From the NCBI RefSeq assembly GCF_002927045.1, contig NZ_PRDW01000001.1, positions 62,001 through 126,000 on the forward strand: DNA of 64,000 bases. Reading direction: 5' to 3'. Position 1 is the first letter of the stretch, and each line of letters opens with the position of its first letter. The translations under genes and the position numbers were made by a program. Below, piece by piece: positions 27,191-37,281 of the stretch. This DNA is from Mycetohabitans endofungorum. GTDB lineage: Bacteria; Pseudomonadota; Gammaproteobacteria; Burkholderiales; Burkholderiaceae. The notes under the pieces were generated by a model. It was not told the DNA's origin, ran no database searches, and worked only from the letters and a program-made list of their open reading frames with translations.

Positions 27191-30100
27191 ATGAGCGACG
27201 ACGATCACAAGTCTGCCGACCGTGAACCCTCCCGCCCCGGCGGCGAGCCGCGCGCGAGTGGCGCTGCCGGGCAGCACGGTGATCGCGCACCAGGGCGGCG
27301 TGGCCACGGCCGGCGCGCGCTGCGCTGGGCCAGCGGCCTGGGGCTCGGTCTCGTGCTGGCAGTGGTCGCGCTGCTGGTGGCTATGCATACCGAACCGGGC
27401 ACGCGCGCGCTGTGGCAGATCGCGAGTCGGGTCACGGCGGGTGCGTTCTCCGGGACACTCGACGGGGGCACGCTTGCGCACGGGCTGCGGGCGCGCGATG
27501 TCAGGTGGCAGCGCGCGGGCACGGATGTCCGGCTCGATCGTATCGACGGACAGTGGAGGGTGACGCACTCACCGTGGCGATTTTCCGTGCAATCGCTACG
27601 GATCGGCACGGTCGATGCTCGGCTCGCACCGGCCGGCAAACCCGCTACGCGTGCGACGCTGCCGCAGCGGTTGACCGTGCCGCTGCGGCTGCAGATCCAT
27701 TCGCTGGACGTGGCCGCGATGCGCATCCACGAGCCGGGATCGACGATCGAGCTATCGGCGTTGCACGCGCACGGCGATAGCGACGGGCGGCGTCATCATC
27801 TTGTGCTCGATAGGTTGCAGACACCGTATGGCTTGCTCCATGCGGACGTGGCGCTGGACGGCGTACGGCCGTTCGCCGTGCGTGGCGATGCAGGGCTGGC
27901 AAGCCAGTTCGGCGGGCATGAGATGCAGCTTGGCGTGCAGGTGTCCGGTTCACTGCAGGCGCTCGTCGCCGACGTGCAGGCGAGCGGCATGCAATTGAAC
28001 GGGGTCGCGCACGTGGAGGTTACCCCATTTGCAGACATGCCGCTGAAGGTCGTCACGCTCGATGCCGACCATCTCGATCCACGGGCATTCAATTCGAGCG
28101 CGCCGCATGTGGACCTATCGGTACGCGCCCGCTTGCAGCCGGTCGAGCCCGCGCCGACGCCGACCGCGCAGGCGCGCGGCGCCGCTGCGTCCGGCATGCC
28201 GCTGGTTGTTGCCGGTGAAGTTTCTGTCGTCAATGCGGTGCCCGGATTGCCCGCACAGCAACGCCTGCCGCTGATCGACGCGCGTGCCAACGTGCGTCTG
28301 GATGCGAGCCGGCAAGCCCTCTGCGCACTGAAGGTCCGTCTGCTCGGCGGTGCGACGGTGAACGGAACGGGCGCGCTGGAGCATGGCCGCGGTCGTATTG
28401 AGCTGCACACGTCCGGCCTGGACCTGAGCATGTTGAGCGCCACATTGCGCGCGACCCGGTTCGCCGGACCCATCGGCGTCGAGCTCGATGCCGGTCGTCA
28501 ACAGGTGCAGGTTGATCTGGCGGACGCCGACGCCAAGCTGCGTGTGCAGGGGGCCGTCGTGATCGATTCTAGGCAGGTCGCGCTCGAGCGCGTGAGGCTG
28601 ACGGCGGGCGACGGGCACGCGGAGCTTGCCGGTGTGTTGCGTCGCGATGGAAACTCCAGCTACGAATTGAAGGCCACGCTGGCGGCGCTCGATCCGTTCG
28701 CGCTGCTGGCGCGTGACAGCCTGTACGCAGGCCGCACGGCTCGGCCGGTCCAGCCTAGCGGCAGCGGCACGGCGCCTAACACTGCCGGCAGGCGGCCGGA
28801 CCAGGTCGTCGGCAAAGGCGCTGATAAGGGTGCTGGCAAGGGCGCTGGCAGGGGCGCCGCCCAGCGGTTCGATACGCGCGTGAGCAGCACGCTCAACGCA
28901 AAGGGCGCATTGACGCCCGCGTTGACCGTGCGGGCCGACTTTGCGTTGCGCGACAGCGTCTACAATGGCTTGCCGCTGAGCGGCGGCGGTACGCTAGCGT
29001 TGGCCGGCACGCGGATCATGCCCAGTGATGTGCGTGTGAGCGTGGCCGGCAACGACGTCCAATTACGCGGCAGCTTCGGCACGGCCGGCGACCGGTTGCT
29101 GTTCCATGTCGATGCGCCCGCGCTGGAACGGCTCGGCTTTGGCATGGCGGGCGCAGCGCGCGCCGATGGCGACGTAACCGGCTCTCTCGCGCATCCTAAT
29201 GTGGTCGCCAGCTATCAGGCAGACGGCGTGGTCATGGGCGGCAACCGGATCGGCCATGCCGCGGGCCGTGTCGAGTTGCGCGACGGGGCGCAGGGCGCGA
29301 TGATCGCCACCCTCGACGCGCGTGAGGTCACCACGCCGCAGGTGCGGTTCAATGCGCTGTCGCTACGGCTGGATGGGATGCGTGCGCACCACACGCTGGT
29401 TGCCAGTGGTCACGGCAGCGTCAGTGGACAGCCGGTCGATTTCAACGTGGCGGCGAGCGGTAAGCTGACCGACGCGCGGGGCGGCATCGGCTGGGATGGC
29501 ACGATCAGCCAATTGGAAAACCGCGGCCTGCCCGAGATCAAGCTGGCTGCGCCGGCGACTGTGAGTGTCAGCGCCGGGCATTGGGTGGTCGGCGCCACGC
29601 GCTTGAGCGTGGAGCGCGCGCTGCTGGATTTGAAGTCGTTCCGGTATGCGGGCGGGCGCTTGCAGTCGAGCGGTTCGCTGGCGCATGTGGACGTGGCGCG
29701 ACTGTTGCAGCTTCACGAGCAACTCACGCACCAGCAGGCGTCGTTTAGGACCGATCTGGTGTTCGATGCGCAGTGGGACGTGTCGTTCGGGCAGCGTGCC
29801 GCGGGCTATGCGCAGATCAAGCGGCGCTCGGGGGACATCACGATCGATGCGGGACGCGGCATTGCGGCGCTGGGCATTAGCGACGCAATGGCGCGCATCG
29901 ACTTCGCCGCGGGCCGCCGCCTGCATGCGACGGTCCATGCGGTGGCCGAGCGCCTTGGCACGCTGGACGCGACGCTGCGCATGCCGGTTGCCGTGCAGGA
30001 CGGCGTGCCGGTGGTGGCCGGCGACGCACCGTTGGACGGCACGATTGTGTTCGACCTGCCGTCGCTGCGTACCACCGGCGGGCTGCTCGGACCAAGCTAC

Positions 30101-31342
30101 CGGCTCGATGGGCAGATGTTACTGAAGCTGGCGATCGCGGGCCAGGTATCGCACCCGAAGGTCTCCGGCATGCTGACCGGCGACGGCTTGTCGGCGACCG
30201 TCGTCGACCAAGGCATCACGCTCAAGGACGGTATCGTGCGCGTGGTGCTGACCGAGAACCAGGTCGAATTCCAACAGGTTCAGTTTCATGGCGCTCAAGG
30301 CACGCTGCGCGCCACCGGCAACGTGATGCTCGATCAACAGAACCCTGATTTGAGCGCGCATATCGTGGCCGACAAGCTCGAGTTGTTCGCGTCGCCGTAT
30401 CGCCAGCTGTCGTTGTCCGGTGACGCGACGGTGGCCAATGCCGGCGCGCAGGGCGGGATGGCGATCAATGGCCGGTTTTTCGTCAATAAGGCACTGTTCG
30501 ATTTGCCGGAGCAATCGGCGCCAAGCTTGTCCGACGACGTCGTGATCGTGCGATCGGACGGCACGCTCGAGGGCGAACACGCCGCGTCGCCCGCCGCCGC
30601 CGGCAAGCCGGCGGGCCCGTTCGCGCCGCGCGCCAACATCGACGTCGACCTGGGTCAGGACTTTCGTTTTCGCGGCGCGGGCGCCGATTTGGGGCTGCGT
30701 GGCGTGATCAACGTCGTCAGCGTGCCCAACCAACCGTTGTGCGCTGTGGGCAACGTGCGGGTCATGGAAGGGTCCACCTATACCGCATTTGGTCGCAAGC
30801 TGGGTATCGAGAACGGCTATTTCACGTTCAATGGGCCGGTCAACAACCCGGGCATCAATATCCTCGCGATGCGGCGCAACCAGGAGGTGGAAGCCGGTGT
30901 ACAGGTGACCGGCACCGTGCAGTCGTCTAAGGTCAAGCTGGTGTCGGAGCCCAACGTGAACGACAACGAGAAGCTGTCATGGCTGCTGCTCGGGCATGGC
31001 ACCGATACCGGCGCGAACCTTGGGCAGCAGAGCACGATGAATGCAGCGATCGCGCTGCTGGGCAGCGCGACCGGCAAGCGGATCGCGCAGACCTTCGGGC
31101 TGGACGAAGTCTCGGTCGGCCAAAGCGAGGTCGGCCTGACGGACCCGCAAGTGGTGACGCTCTCGAAGGCCATCACCGAGCGGCTCGTGCTCGGCTATGA
31201 GCAAGGTATTGAGACGACGAACAACGCGTTCAAGGTGACGGTGAACCTGTCCCGGTTCTGGGCCATCATGTCCTACGCCGGCACCTATAATGGCGTGGAC
31301 CTGCAGTTCACCCGCCGCTTCGACGGCTTTTGGAAAAAGTAG
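27191..31342 (+). CDS. tamB: TamB-like translocation and assembly module protein
   Basis: 1383 residues. A cytoplasmic basic tail is followed by one N-terminal membrane anchor (ASGLGLGLVLAVVALLVAM, about 48-66). A very long beta-taco repeat region spans the periplasm. The C-terminal DUF490 domain covers the last 350 residues or so (GHGTDTGANLGQQSTMNAA; ends VDLQFTRRFDGFWKK). It pairs with TamA, and recent work on the family supports lipid transfer to the outer membrane. A Gly/Lys/Ala-rich tract (GKGADKGAGKGAGRGAA, about residue 540-556) interrupts the repeat region and looks like a flexible insertion. Confidence 0.93.
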   Translation: MSDDDHKSADREPSRPGGEPRASGAAGQHGDRAPGRRGHGRRALRWASGLGLGLVLAVVALLVAMHTEPGTRALWQIASRVTAGAFSGTLDGGTLAHGLRARDVRWQRAGTDVRLDRIDGQWRVTHSPWRFSVQSLRIGTVDARLAPAGKPATRATLPQRLTVPLRLQIHSLDVAAMRIHEPGSTIELSALHAHGDSDGRRHHLVLDRLQTPYGLLHADVALDGVRPFAVRGDAGLASQFGGHEMQLGVQVSGSLQALVADVQASGMQLNGVAHVEVTPFADMPLKVVTLDADHLDPRAFNSSAPHVDLSVRARLQPVEPAPTPTAQARGAAASGMPLVVAGEVSVVNAVPGLPAQQRLPLIDARANVRLDASRQALCALKVRLLGGATVNGTGALEHGRGRIELHTSGLDLSMLSATLRATRFAGPIGVELDAGRQQVQVDLADADAKLRVQGAVVIDSRQVALERVRLTAGDGHAELAGVLRRDGNSSYELKATLAALDPFALLARDSLYAGRTARPVQPSGSGTAPNTAGRRPDQVVGKGADKGAGKGAGRGAAQRFDTRVSSTLNAKGALTPALTVRADFALRDSVYNGLPLSGGGTLALAGTRIMPSDVRVSVAGNDVQLRGSFGTAGDRLLFHVDAPALERLGFGMAGAARADGDVTGSLAHPNVVASYQADGVVMGGNRIGHAAGRVELRDGAQGAMIATLDAREVTTPQVRFNALSLRLDGMRAHHTLVASGHGSVSGQPVDFNVAASGKLTDARGGIGWDGTISQLENRGLPEIKLAAPATVSVSAGHWVVGATRLSVERALLDLKSFRYAGGRLQSSGSLAHVDVARLLQLHEQLTHQQASFRTDLVFDAQWDVSFGQRAAGYAQIKRRSGDITIDAGRGIAALGISDAMARIDFAAGRRLHATVHAVAERLGTLDATLRMPVAVQDGVPVVAGDAPLDGTIVFDLPSLRTTGGLLGPSYRLDGQMLLKLAIAGQVSHPKVSGMLTGDGLSATVVDQGITLKDGIVRVVLTENQVEFQQVQFHGAQGTLRATGNVMLDQQNPDLSAHIVADKLELFASPYRQLSLSGDATVANAGAQGGMAINGRFFVNKALFDLPEQSAPSLSDDVVIVRSDGTLEGEHAASPAAAGKPAGPFAPRANIDVDLGQDFRFRGAGADLGLRGVINVVSVPNQPLCAVGNVRVMEGSTYTAFGRKLGIENGYFTFNGPVNNPGINILAMRRNQEVEAGVQVTGTVQSSKVKLVSEPNVNDNEKLSWLLLGHGTDTGANLGQQSTMNAAIALLGSATGKRIAQTFGLDEVSVGQSEVGLTDPQVVTLSKAITERLVLGYEQGIETTNNAFKVTVNLSRFWAIMSYAGTYNGVDLQFTRRFDGFWKK

Positions 31343-31366
31343 CGGCGCGCAGCGCGCGCCAGTGTG

Positions 31367-33475
31367 CTATTTGACTCGCATGCCGGGCGTTGCACCGCTG
31401 TGCGGCTCGAGCACGTAGATGCCGGGTTCCTTTTTCTCATCTGCCGCCGACGCGGCCAATACCATGCCTTCGGACACGCCGAACTTCATCTTGCGTGGCG
31501 CGAGGTTCGCGACCATCACGGTCAGCTTGCCGATCAGTTCCTCGGGGCGGTAGGCTGCCTTGATTCCGGAGAACACATTGCGCGTGCTCGCTTCGCCCAC
31601 GTCCAGGGTCAGCTGCAGCAGTTTGTCGGATCCTTCCACCGCCTTGCAGTCGACGATGCGTGCAATGCGCAGGTCGATCTTGGCAAAATCGTCAATCGTG
31701 ATGAAGCTCTCGCCGTTTGCCGACGTGTTGTTGGCGCCGAACGACTTGGCCGTGTCCGCCGCGGTGGCGGCCGTGGTCGCGTTCGGTTGCAATGACTGGC
31801 GGTTGGCGGCAAGCAGCGCGTCGATCTGCTTTGGGTCCACGCGCCGCATGAGGTGCTGGTACGGCCGGATCGGCCGCGCTGACGACAGCGGCACCGTGAC
31901 GTCGGCCCATGTGAGCGGCTCGATCGACAGGAATGTTTCGACCGATTCGGCGAGCTTTGGCAATACGGGCTTGAGCGCCAGCGTGAGCAATCGGAACGCC
32001 TCAAGGCTGACGCTGCACGTCTCGTGTAACGCCACCGCATTGGCGGGATCCTTGGCCTGTTCCCAAGGCTTGGCGGCATCCACGTACGCGTTGACGGCGT
32101 CCGCCAACTCCATGGTCTGGCGCAGTGCGCGGCTGTATTCGCGGCTTTCGTAGTGCGCTGCGATCGTTGGGATCGCGTCGCGCAGCCGGACCAGCAGCGG
32201 ATGGTTCATCGCGCTGTCCTGCACGCGTGCATCGAACCGCTTGACCAGGAAACCGGCGGCGCGGCTCGCGATGTTCACGTATTTGCCAATCAGGTCGCTG
32301 TTGACGCGCGCCTGGAAGTCATCGAGGTTCAGGTCGATGTCCTCCATCGTGCTGTTGAGCTTCGCGGCGAGGTAGTACCGCAGCCATTGCGGATCCAAAC
32401 CGGTCGTGATGTAGCTGTTCGCGTTGATGAAGGTGCCGCGCGACTTAGACATTTTCGTGCCGTCCACGGTCAGGAAGCCATGCGCGAACACGTTAGTCGG
32501 CGTGCGGTGGCCGGAAAATTGCAGCATGGCAGGCCAGAACAGCGTGTGGAAATACAGGATGTCCTTGCCAATGAAGTGGTATTGCTCGGTGGTCGAACCC
32601 GGACGGACCCATTCGTCAAAATCCAAGCCGCGCCGCTCGCACAGGTTCTTGAAGCTTGCATAGTAGCCGACCGGTGCATCGAGCCACACGTAGAAGTATT
32701 TGCCGGGCGCGCCCGGGATTTCGAAGCCGAAGTACGGCGCATCGCGCGAGATGTCCCAGTCGGCGAGCTTCGCGTCGCCGTCCTCGCCGAGCCACTCGCG
32801 CATCTTGTTGGTGGCTTCCTGCTGTGCGAGCTGGCTGACCCAGTCGCGCAGGAAGGTCTCGCAGCGCGGATCGGACAGCTTGAAAAAATAGTGCGTCGAT
32901 GTTTTTTTCACCGGCGTCGCGCCGGACAACACTGAATACGGTTTGACCAGTTCGGTCGGCTGGTACGTCGACCCACACACCTCGCAACTGTCGCCATACT
33001 GATCCTTCGCGCCGCATTTCGGGCATTCGCCCTTGATGAAGCGGTCTGGCAGGAACATCTCCTTGACCGGGTCATACGCTTGTTCGATATCGCGCTCCGC
33101 GATCAATCCGGCATCGTGGAGTGCGGTGAAAATGCGCTCGGACAACGCCCGGTTCTCGTCCGAGTCCGTCGAGTAGTAATTGTCGAACGAGATGCCGAAA
33201 TGGTCGAAATCGCGCTTATGCTCCTGCCAGACGCGCTCGATCAACTGCCGCGGCGTGATGCCCTCGGACTGCGCGCGCAGCATGATCGGCGTGCCATGGG
33301 TATCGTCCGCGCCGACGTAGTACACCTCGTGACCGTGCATTCGCATCGCGCGCACCCAGATGTCGGTCTGGATATATTCAACGAGATGGCCAATGTGGAT
33401 CGGGCCGTTTGCGTATGGCAGCGCGGAGGTGACGAGCATGCGGCGCGGCGCGCCGGCGGAGACGGGAGCTGACAT
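31367..33475 (-). CDS. metG: Methionyl-tRNA synthetase (MetG)
   Basis: 702 residues from the ATG at 33475 ([24 protein letters not shown]). The frame continues upstream to 33706, but there it runs into a terminator and is rejected. HIGH motif: [11 protein letters not shown]. Zinc knuckle: [23 protein letters not shown] loop: [12 protein letters not shown]. The C-terminal EMAP/Trbp111-type tRNA-binding domain is present ([22 protein letters not shown]). A Thr/Ala-rich linker joins the parts. The gene is convergent with tamB, with only 24 bp between. That gap contains a GC-rich stem GGCGCGC/GCGCGCC. Confidence 0.96.
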   Translation of the reverse strand: MSAPVSAGAPRRMLVTSALPYANGPIHIGHLVEYIQTDIWVRAMRMHGHEVYYVGADDTHGTPIMLRAQSEGITPRQLIERVWQEHKRDFDHFGISFDNYYSTDSDENRALSERIFTALHDAGLIAERDIEQAYDPVKEMFLPDRFIKGECPKCGAKDQYGDSCEVCGSTYQPTELVKPYSVLSGATPVKKTSTHYFFKLSDPRCETFLRDWVSQLAQQEATNKMREWLGEDGDAKLADWDISRDAPYFGFEIPGAPGKYFYVWLDAPVGYYASFKNLCERRGLDFDEWVRPGSTTEQYHFIGKDILYFHTLFWPAMLQFSGHRTPTNVFAHGFLTVDGTKMSKSRGTFINANSYITTGLDPQWLRYYLAAKLNSTMEDIDLNLDDFQARVNSDLIGKYVNIASRAAGFLVKRFDARVQDSAMNHPLLVRLRDAIPTIAAHYESREYSRALRQTMELADAVNAYVDAAKPWEQAKDPANAVALHETCSVSLEAFRLLTLALKPVLPKLAESVETFLSIEPLTWADVTVPLSSARPIRPYQHLMRRVDPKQIDALLAANRQSLQPNATTAATAADTAKSFGANNTSANGESFITIDDFAKIDLRIARIVDCKAVEGSDKLLQLTLDVGEASTRNVFSGIKAAYRPEELIGKLTVMVANLAPRKMKFGVSEGMVLAASAADEKKEPGIYVLEPHSGATPGMRVK

Positions 33476-33629
33476 GGCGGATAGAGCGTTTGATTCGACG
33501 AAAACGGGATGGAGCGCTGATTTTAGCAGGCGCGACTGCGATGACACGGTCGCGACAGCGCACGCGCGGGCCCACATCGTCCGCGCTTCGCCGTAGACCG
33601 ACGGGCGCAGGCGGTCATCGTGCAACGCT

Positions 33630-33660
33630 AAAAAAAAAACCGGGGCTTCGAGCCCCGGAG
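33630..33660 (-). terminator. Rho-independent terminator downstream of the OmpA-like gene
   Basis: A perfect 8-bp stem CCGGGGCT/AGCCCCGG with a TCG loop (33640-33658), followed on the minus strand by ten Ts. It lies in the 353-bp gap 33476-33828 between metG and the OmpA-like lipoprotein gene. The remainder of that gap has an AT-rich patch (33740-33830) and no gene I can support. Confidence 0.85.
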
Positions 33661-33828
33661 CAACAACGACAAGAGGAGAATGGTGACGCAACGGTATCGC
33701 CGCCACGTACCATATGAACAGACATCAAATCGGCTGCGGAGTTCGAAAAAATTTCAAATTAACAACGGCCGGTCTGTCGCCGCGTGTCGTGGCGGCAGTC
33801 ATCGCGGTGGCATTAAATTGGGGTTATA

Positions 33829-34491
33829 TCATCCGCGCGGTTGCGACGTGGCCCGCAGGTAGATCTCCACGCGTCGGTTCAGCGCGCGGCCGACCTGCGT
33901 GCTGTTCTCCGCGATCGGCTGCGACTGTCCGCGGCCTTCGGCGGCCAGCCGTTGCGCGGCGACGCCGTGCTGCGCCAGGTATTGCGCGACGCTTTGCGCA
34001 CGTTCCTGCGACAGCATCTGATTGTACTGCGGCTGGCCGGTGTTGTCGGTGTGTCCGACCACGTGTGCCACCAACTCGGGATGCTGGGTCAGGGTCTGCG
34101 CCACCTGGTCGAGCACCGGTGCGAACGAAGGTTTGATCGCGTAGCTGTTCGTGTCGAACGAGATCGAGCTTGGGATATTGACCTTCAGCGAGCCGTCCGG
34201 TTGCTCAGACACCTGGGTGCCGGTGCCCGCGGTGGTGCCCGAGAGCTTGTTCTTGATCGCCTGCCAGTTGTACCCGGTAATGCCTCCGACCGCGGCGCCG
34301 GCCGCCGCGCCGATCGCTGCCCCCTTGCCGCCGCCGAAGATTGCACCGAGTCCGGCGCCGGTGGTCGCGCCGACGCCGGTGCCGACCGCCGCGTTGTCGC
34401 CTTGCGGCGTCTGGCAGCCGGCCAGCAGCGCGCCCGCCAGTGCGAGGACCGACAATTGCAGCGGAAGGCGGAGGGTAAGTTTCGCGTTCAT
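33829..34491 (-). CDS. OmpA-family outer-membrane lipoprotein
   Basis: 220 residues from the ATG at 34491. The signal peptide ends in lipobox LAGC with Cys26 (LSVLALAGALLAGCQTPQG). A glycine-zipper segment follows (about 36-75: TGAGLGAIFGGGKGAAIG, AAAGAAVGGITGY). The C-terminal OmpA domain has VVGHTDNTGQPQYNQMLSQERAQSVAQYLAQHGV and NRRVEIYL. It probably binds peptidoglycan from the outer membrane (YiaD/Pal-like). Its transcript seems to end at the terminator at 33630-33660. Confidence 0.92.
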   Translation of the reverse strand: MNAKLTLRLPLQLSVLALAGALLAGCQTPQGDNAAVGTGVGATTGAGLGAIFGGGKGAAIGAAAGAAVGGITGYNWQAIKNKLSGTTAGTGTQVSEQPDGSLKVNIPSSISFDTNSYAIKPSFAPVLDQVAQTLTQHPELVAHVVGHTDNTGQPQYNQMLSQERAQSVAQYLAQHGVAAQRLAAEGRGQSQPIAENSTQVGRALNRRVEIYLRATSQPRG

Positions 34492-34798
34492 ACGACACCT
34501 CATGGGTTGGATTGATTGAACCGATGTGCATGGCACACCGCCGGGGGCGACGCTTGCAGGTGGCATCAAAGCGCGATTTCCTGACGTGCGCATCTGAAGC
34601 ATTGCAGGCTTCATGCCACTACAATGTCAGAACAGCCGCTGGTCGCAGAGCGTGCCGCGTGAAGCGCCGGTGGGCAACGCCACGCAACTATTTTTTGCAA
34701 TGTCCGACGTGAGGTTGGACGTGACCCTGCGCGCAAGGTTCGATGCACGCGGCCGGCGTTCGGCGATCGGATGAAACACTTCAAGTAACGGAGCAACG
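34492..34798. other. Intergenic region between the OmpA-like gene and mrp (divergent)
   Basis: This stretch of 307 bp separates two divergent starts, so it must contain promoters for both directions. I see an AT-rich patch CAACTATTTTTTGCAATG (about 34686-34703) but no clear -35/-10 pair, terminator or small gene. Confidence 0.4.
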
Positions 34799-35887
34799 AT
34801 GACAATCGACAGGGCCCAGATCGACGCCGCACTGCACGGCGTGATCGACCCGAACACAGCAGAGCCGGTAACAGCGGGCAAAGGGGTGCGCAACGTCACG
34901 ATTGACGGCGACACGGTATCGCTCGAGGTCGTGCTGGGCTATCCGGCCAAGAGTCAGTATGCGCTGATCCAAGCGCGTGTCGAACAGGCGCTGCGCGCCG
35001 TGCAGGGCGTGGCGCATCTGCACGTGGCGGTATCCCATCAGATCGTGGCGCACGCGGTGCAACGCGGCGTGCAGTTGCTGCCGAACGTGCGCAATATTGT
35101 CACGGTCGCCTCCGGCAAGGGCGGGGTCGGCAAGAGCACCACGGCCGCGAACCTCGCGCTTGCGCTGGCCGCCGAAGGCGCGTCGGTCGGCGTGCTAGAC
35201 GCGGACATCTACGGCCCGTCGCAGCCGACGATGCTCGGCATCGACGGTCGTCCGGCGTCCGAGGACGGCAAGACGATGATTCCGCTCGAAGGCCATGGCG
35301 TACAGGCTAACTCGATCGGCTTCCTGGTCGAGCAAGACAACCCGATGGTGTGGCGCGGGCCGATGGTCACGTCCGCGCTCGAGCAGTTGCTGCGGCAGAC
35401 GAATTGGCGCGACTTGGACTATTTGATCGTTGACATGCCGCCCGGCACTGGCGATATCCAACTCACGCTCGCGCAGCGGGTGCCAGTGACCGGTGCGGTG
35501 ATCGTCACAACGCCGCAGGACATTGCGCTGCTGGACGCGCGAAAAGGCCTGAAAATGTTCGAGAAGGTTGGCGTGCCGATCCTAGGCGTCGTCGAGAACA
35601 TGAGCATCCATATCTGCTCTCACTGCGGCCACGCCGAGCCGATCTTCGGCGCCGGCGGCGGCGAGCGCCTGTGCGCACAGTATGGCGTGCCGTTCCTGGG
35701 CAGCTTGCCGCTGGATATTGGCATCCGCGAGCAGGCCGATGCGGGACGTCCGACGGTGGTCGCCGACCCACACGGACGCATCGCTGGCCTGTATCGCGAC
35801 ATTGCCCACCAGGTCGCGATCCGGATTGCGAAGCTGTCACGCGACATGAGTTCGAAGTTCCCGACCATCGTCGTGCAGAACACCTGA
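34799..35887 (+). CDS. apbC: Mrp/ApbC iron-sulfur cluster carrier ATPase
   Basis: 362 residues. The N-terminal MIP18/DUF59 domain (about 1-80) is followed by a MinD-like P-loop ATPase domain: VASGKGGVGKSTTAANLA, LDADIYGPSQPTMLG and VDMPPGTGDIQLTLAQ. The C-terminal CxxC (ICSHCGHAEPIFGAGGG) binds the bridging cluster in homodimers. It carries Fe-S clusters to target proteins. It faces away from the OmpA-like gene and is followed by a SodC-like gene after 89 bp. Confidence 0.93.
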   Translation: MTIDRAQIDAALHGVIDPNTAEPVTAGKGVRNVTIDGDTVSLEVVLGYPAKSQYALIQARVEQALRAVQGVAHLHVAVSHQIVAHAVQRGVQLLPNVRNIVTVASGKGGVGKSTTAANLALALAAEGASVGVLDADIYGPSQPTMLGIDGRPASEDGKTMIPLEGHGVQANSIGFLVEQDNPMVWRGPMVTSALEQLLRQTNWRDLDYLIVDMPPGTGDIQLTLAQRVPVTGAVIVTTPQDIALLDARKGLKMFEKVGVPILGVVENMSIHICSHCGHAEPIFGAGGGERLCAQYGVPFLGSLPLDIGIREQADAGRPTVVADPHGRIAGLYRDIAHQVAIRIAKLSRDMSSKFPTIVVQNT

Positions 35888-35976
35888 CACGGCTCTGTGA
35901 CATCCTCTATTGCGGCAGCCTCGCCAGATGTGCCAGACGCGGTATCATTGCGGCTTATTCAGTACCCTGAGGCTTA

Positions 35977-36504
35977 ATGGAACCGCGATTGGGATGGCGT
36001 TTTGCCGGCACGATGATTACGCTGCTCGCGACCAGCGCGATGCTGGCCGGTTGTGCGTCGATCTTCGGCAGTCACGAAAAGCGTGCCGACGTCCAGATCG
36101 TGCCGGCTGCTGGCCATACCGCACGCGGCACGGTCACGTTGATCGAGCATGCTGACGGCGTGCAGGTGACCTACAACCTGAGTGGGCTGCCGCCGGACAG
36201 CGATCATGCGCTGCAGATCCATGAGCGCGGCGACTGCCATTCGCCGGGCGCCGCAGGCGGGGTGTTCAGCCCCGGGGCCGAGCGCCTGAAGCAGGGGATT
36301 CGGCTCGAAGGCGACCTGGTGAACCTGCACGCGGACGCGAACGGCGTGGCGGCCGGGTTCATTGTGTCGCCGGACGTGTCGCTGGACGGCGTGCGCTCGG
36401 TGGTCGGCCGCGCGCTGATCGTGCACCGCGACGCGCAGGACTATTATGTGTTTCCGCTCCGCGACGCGGGTCCCGCGCTGGGCTGCGGCATCATTCGCAA
36501 ATAA
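35977..36504 (+). CDS. Cu/Zn superoxide dismutase-like lipoprotein with a degenerate metal site
   Basis: 175 residues. The signal peptide has a lipobox LAGC (Cys26), so it is probably an outer-membrane or periplasmic lipoprotein. The SodC fold is recognisable by GDCHSPGAAGGVFSPG, GDLVNLHADANGVA, GRALIVHRDAQDYY and the final ALGCGII. The structural disulfide cysteines (Cys87, Cys170) remain. Of the usual metal ligands, His82, Asp113 and His150 remain. The first His of HxH is Gln80, the bridging His of GGHFNP is Val96, and the following zinc histidines are replaced (Gln106 region, Leu110). A normal Cu/Zn active site cannot form, so dismutase activity is unlikely and I do not assign sodC. Confidence 0.82.
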   Translation: MEPRLGWRFAGTMITLLATSAMLAGCASIFGSHEKRADVQIVPAAGHTARGTVTLIEHADGVQVTYNLSGLPPDSDHALQIHERGDCHSPGAAGGVFSPGAERLKQGIRLEGDLVNLHADANGVAAGFIVSPDVSLDGVRSVVGRALIVHRDAQDYYVFPLRDAGPALGCGIIRK

Positions 36505-36540
36505 TGGCCCCGCTGCGATGAAATGGCCCCGCTGCGATGA
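36503..36540. repeat. Two-copy tandem repeat, 19-bp period
   Basis: AATGGCCCCGCTGCGATG occurs at 36503-36520 and again, perfectly, at 36522-36539. It starts inside the stop codon of the SodC-like gene, in the gap before dcd. No function is evident. Confidence 0.85.
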
Positions 36541-36606
36541 GGCGGCGGCGCCAAGCCCCGTTCGCTCGTTTTCAACCCGCGGCCCTGCCGCCTTTCGATT
36601 GCACGT

Positions 36607-37176
36607 ATGACGATCAAATCCGATAAATGGATCCGGCGCATGGCCGAGCAGTACAGCATGATCGAGCCATTCGCGCCGGATCAGGTGCGCGTCGCGCCGG
36701 ATGGCCATAAGATCGTCAGCTACGGCACGTCGAGCTACGGCTACGACATCCGCTGTGCGGACGAATTCAAGATCTTCACTAACATCAACTCGACGATCGT
36801 CGATCCGAAGAACTTCGACGAGAAGTCCTTTGTCGACTTCAAGGGCGACGTGTGCATCATCCCGCCGAACTCGTTCGCGCTGGCACGCACCGTCGAGTAC
36901 TTCCGCATTCCGCGCAACGTGCTGACCGTGTGCCTGGGCAAGTCCACGTATGCGCGCTGCGGGATCATCGTCAACGTCACGCCGTTCGAGCCCGAATGGG
37001 AAGGGCACGTGACGCTGGAGTTCTCGAACACGACGCCACTGCCGGCGAAGATCTACGCGAACGAGGGCGTGGCGCAGGTACTGTTCTTCGAGAGCGACGA
37101 AGTCTGCGAGACATCCTATGCGGACCGTGGTGGCAAGTACCAGGGCCAGCATGGCGTCACGCTGCCCAAGACCTGA
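36607..37176 (+). CDS. dcd: dCTP deaminase (Dcd)
   Basis: 189 residues, standard length. Family motifs: [54 protein letters not shown] (Ser/Arg and the catalytic Glu region) and [10 protein letters not shown]. It converts dCTP to dUTP, supplying dTMP synthesis. It starts 102 bp after the SodC-like gene, with no other gene in between. Confidence 0.95.
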   Translation: MTIKSDKWIRRMAEQYSMIEPFAPDQVRVAPDGHKIVSYGTSSYGYDIRCADEFKIFTNINSTIVDPKNFDEKSFVDFKGDVCIIPPNSFALARTVEYFRIPRNVLTVCLGKSTYARCGIIVNVTPFEPEWEGHVTLEFSNTTPLPAKIYANEGVAQVLFFESDEVCETSYADRGGKYQGQHGVTLPKT

Positions 37177-37281
37177 GTTTTCGCGCGCTGCCGCGCCACG
37201 CAGCGCGGCTCAATCCGGCATATCACGGCCGCTGCATACCCGAACGGTAGAGTGCAGCGGTTTGTTTTTGGAGAATCACCG

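Noticed and set aside
27796-28473. Long minus-strand frame inside tamB (225 codons)
   Set aside because: It is the shadow of a strongly coding plus-strand gene in GC-rich DNA; its Ser/Thr/Pro-rich product has no motif.
33476-33706. Extended N terminus of methionyl-tRNA synthetase
   Set aside because: The extension crosses a strong terminator and is not part of the conserved HIGH-domain start.
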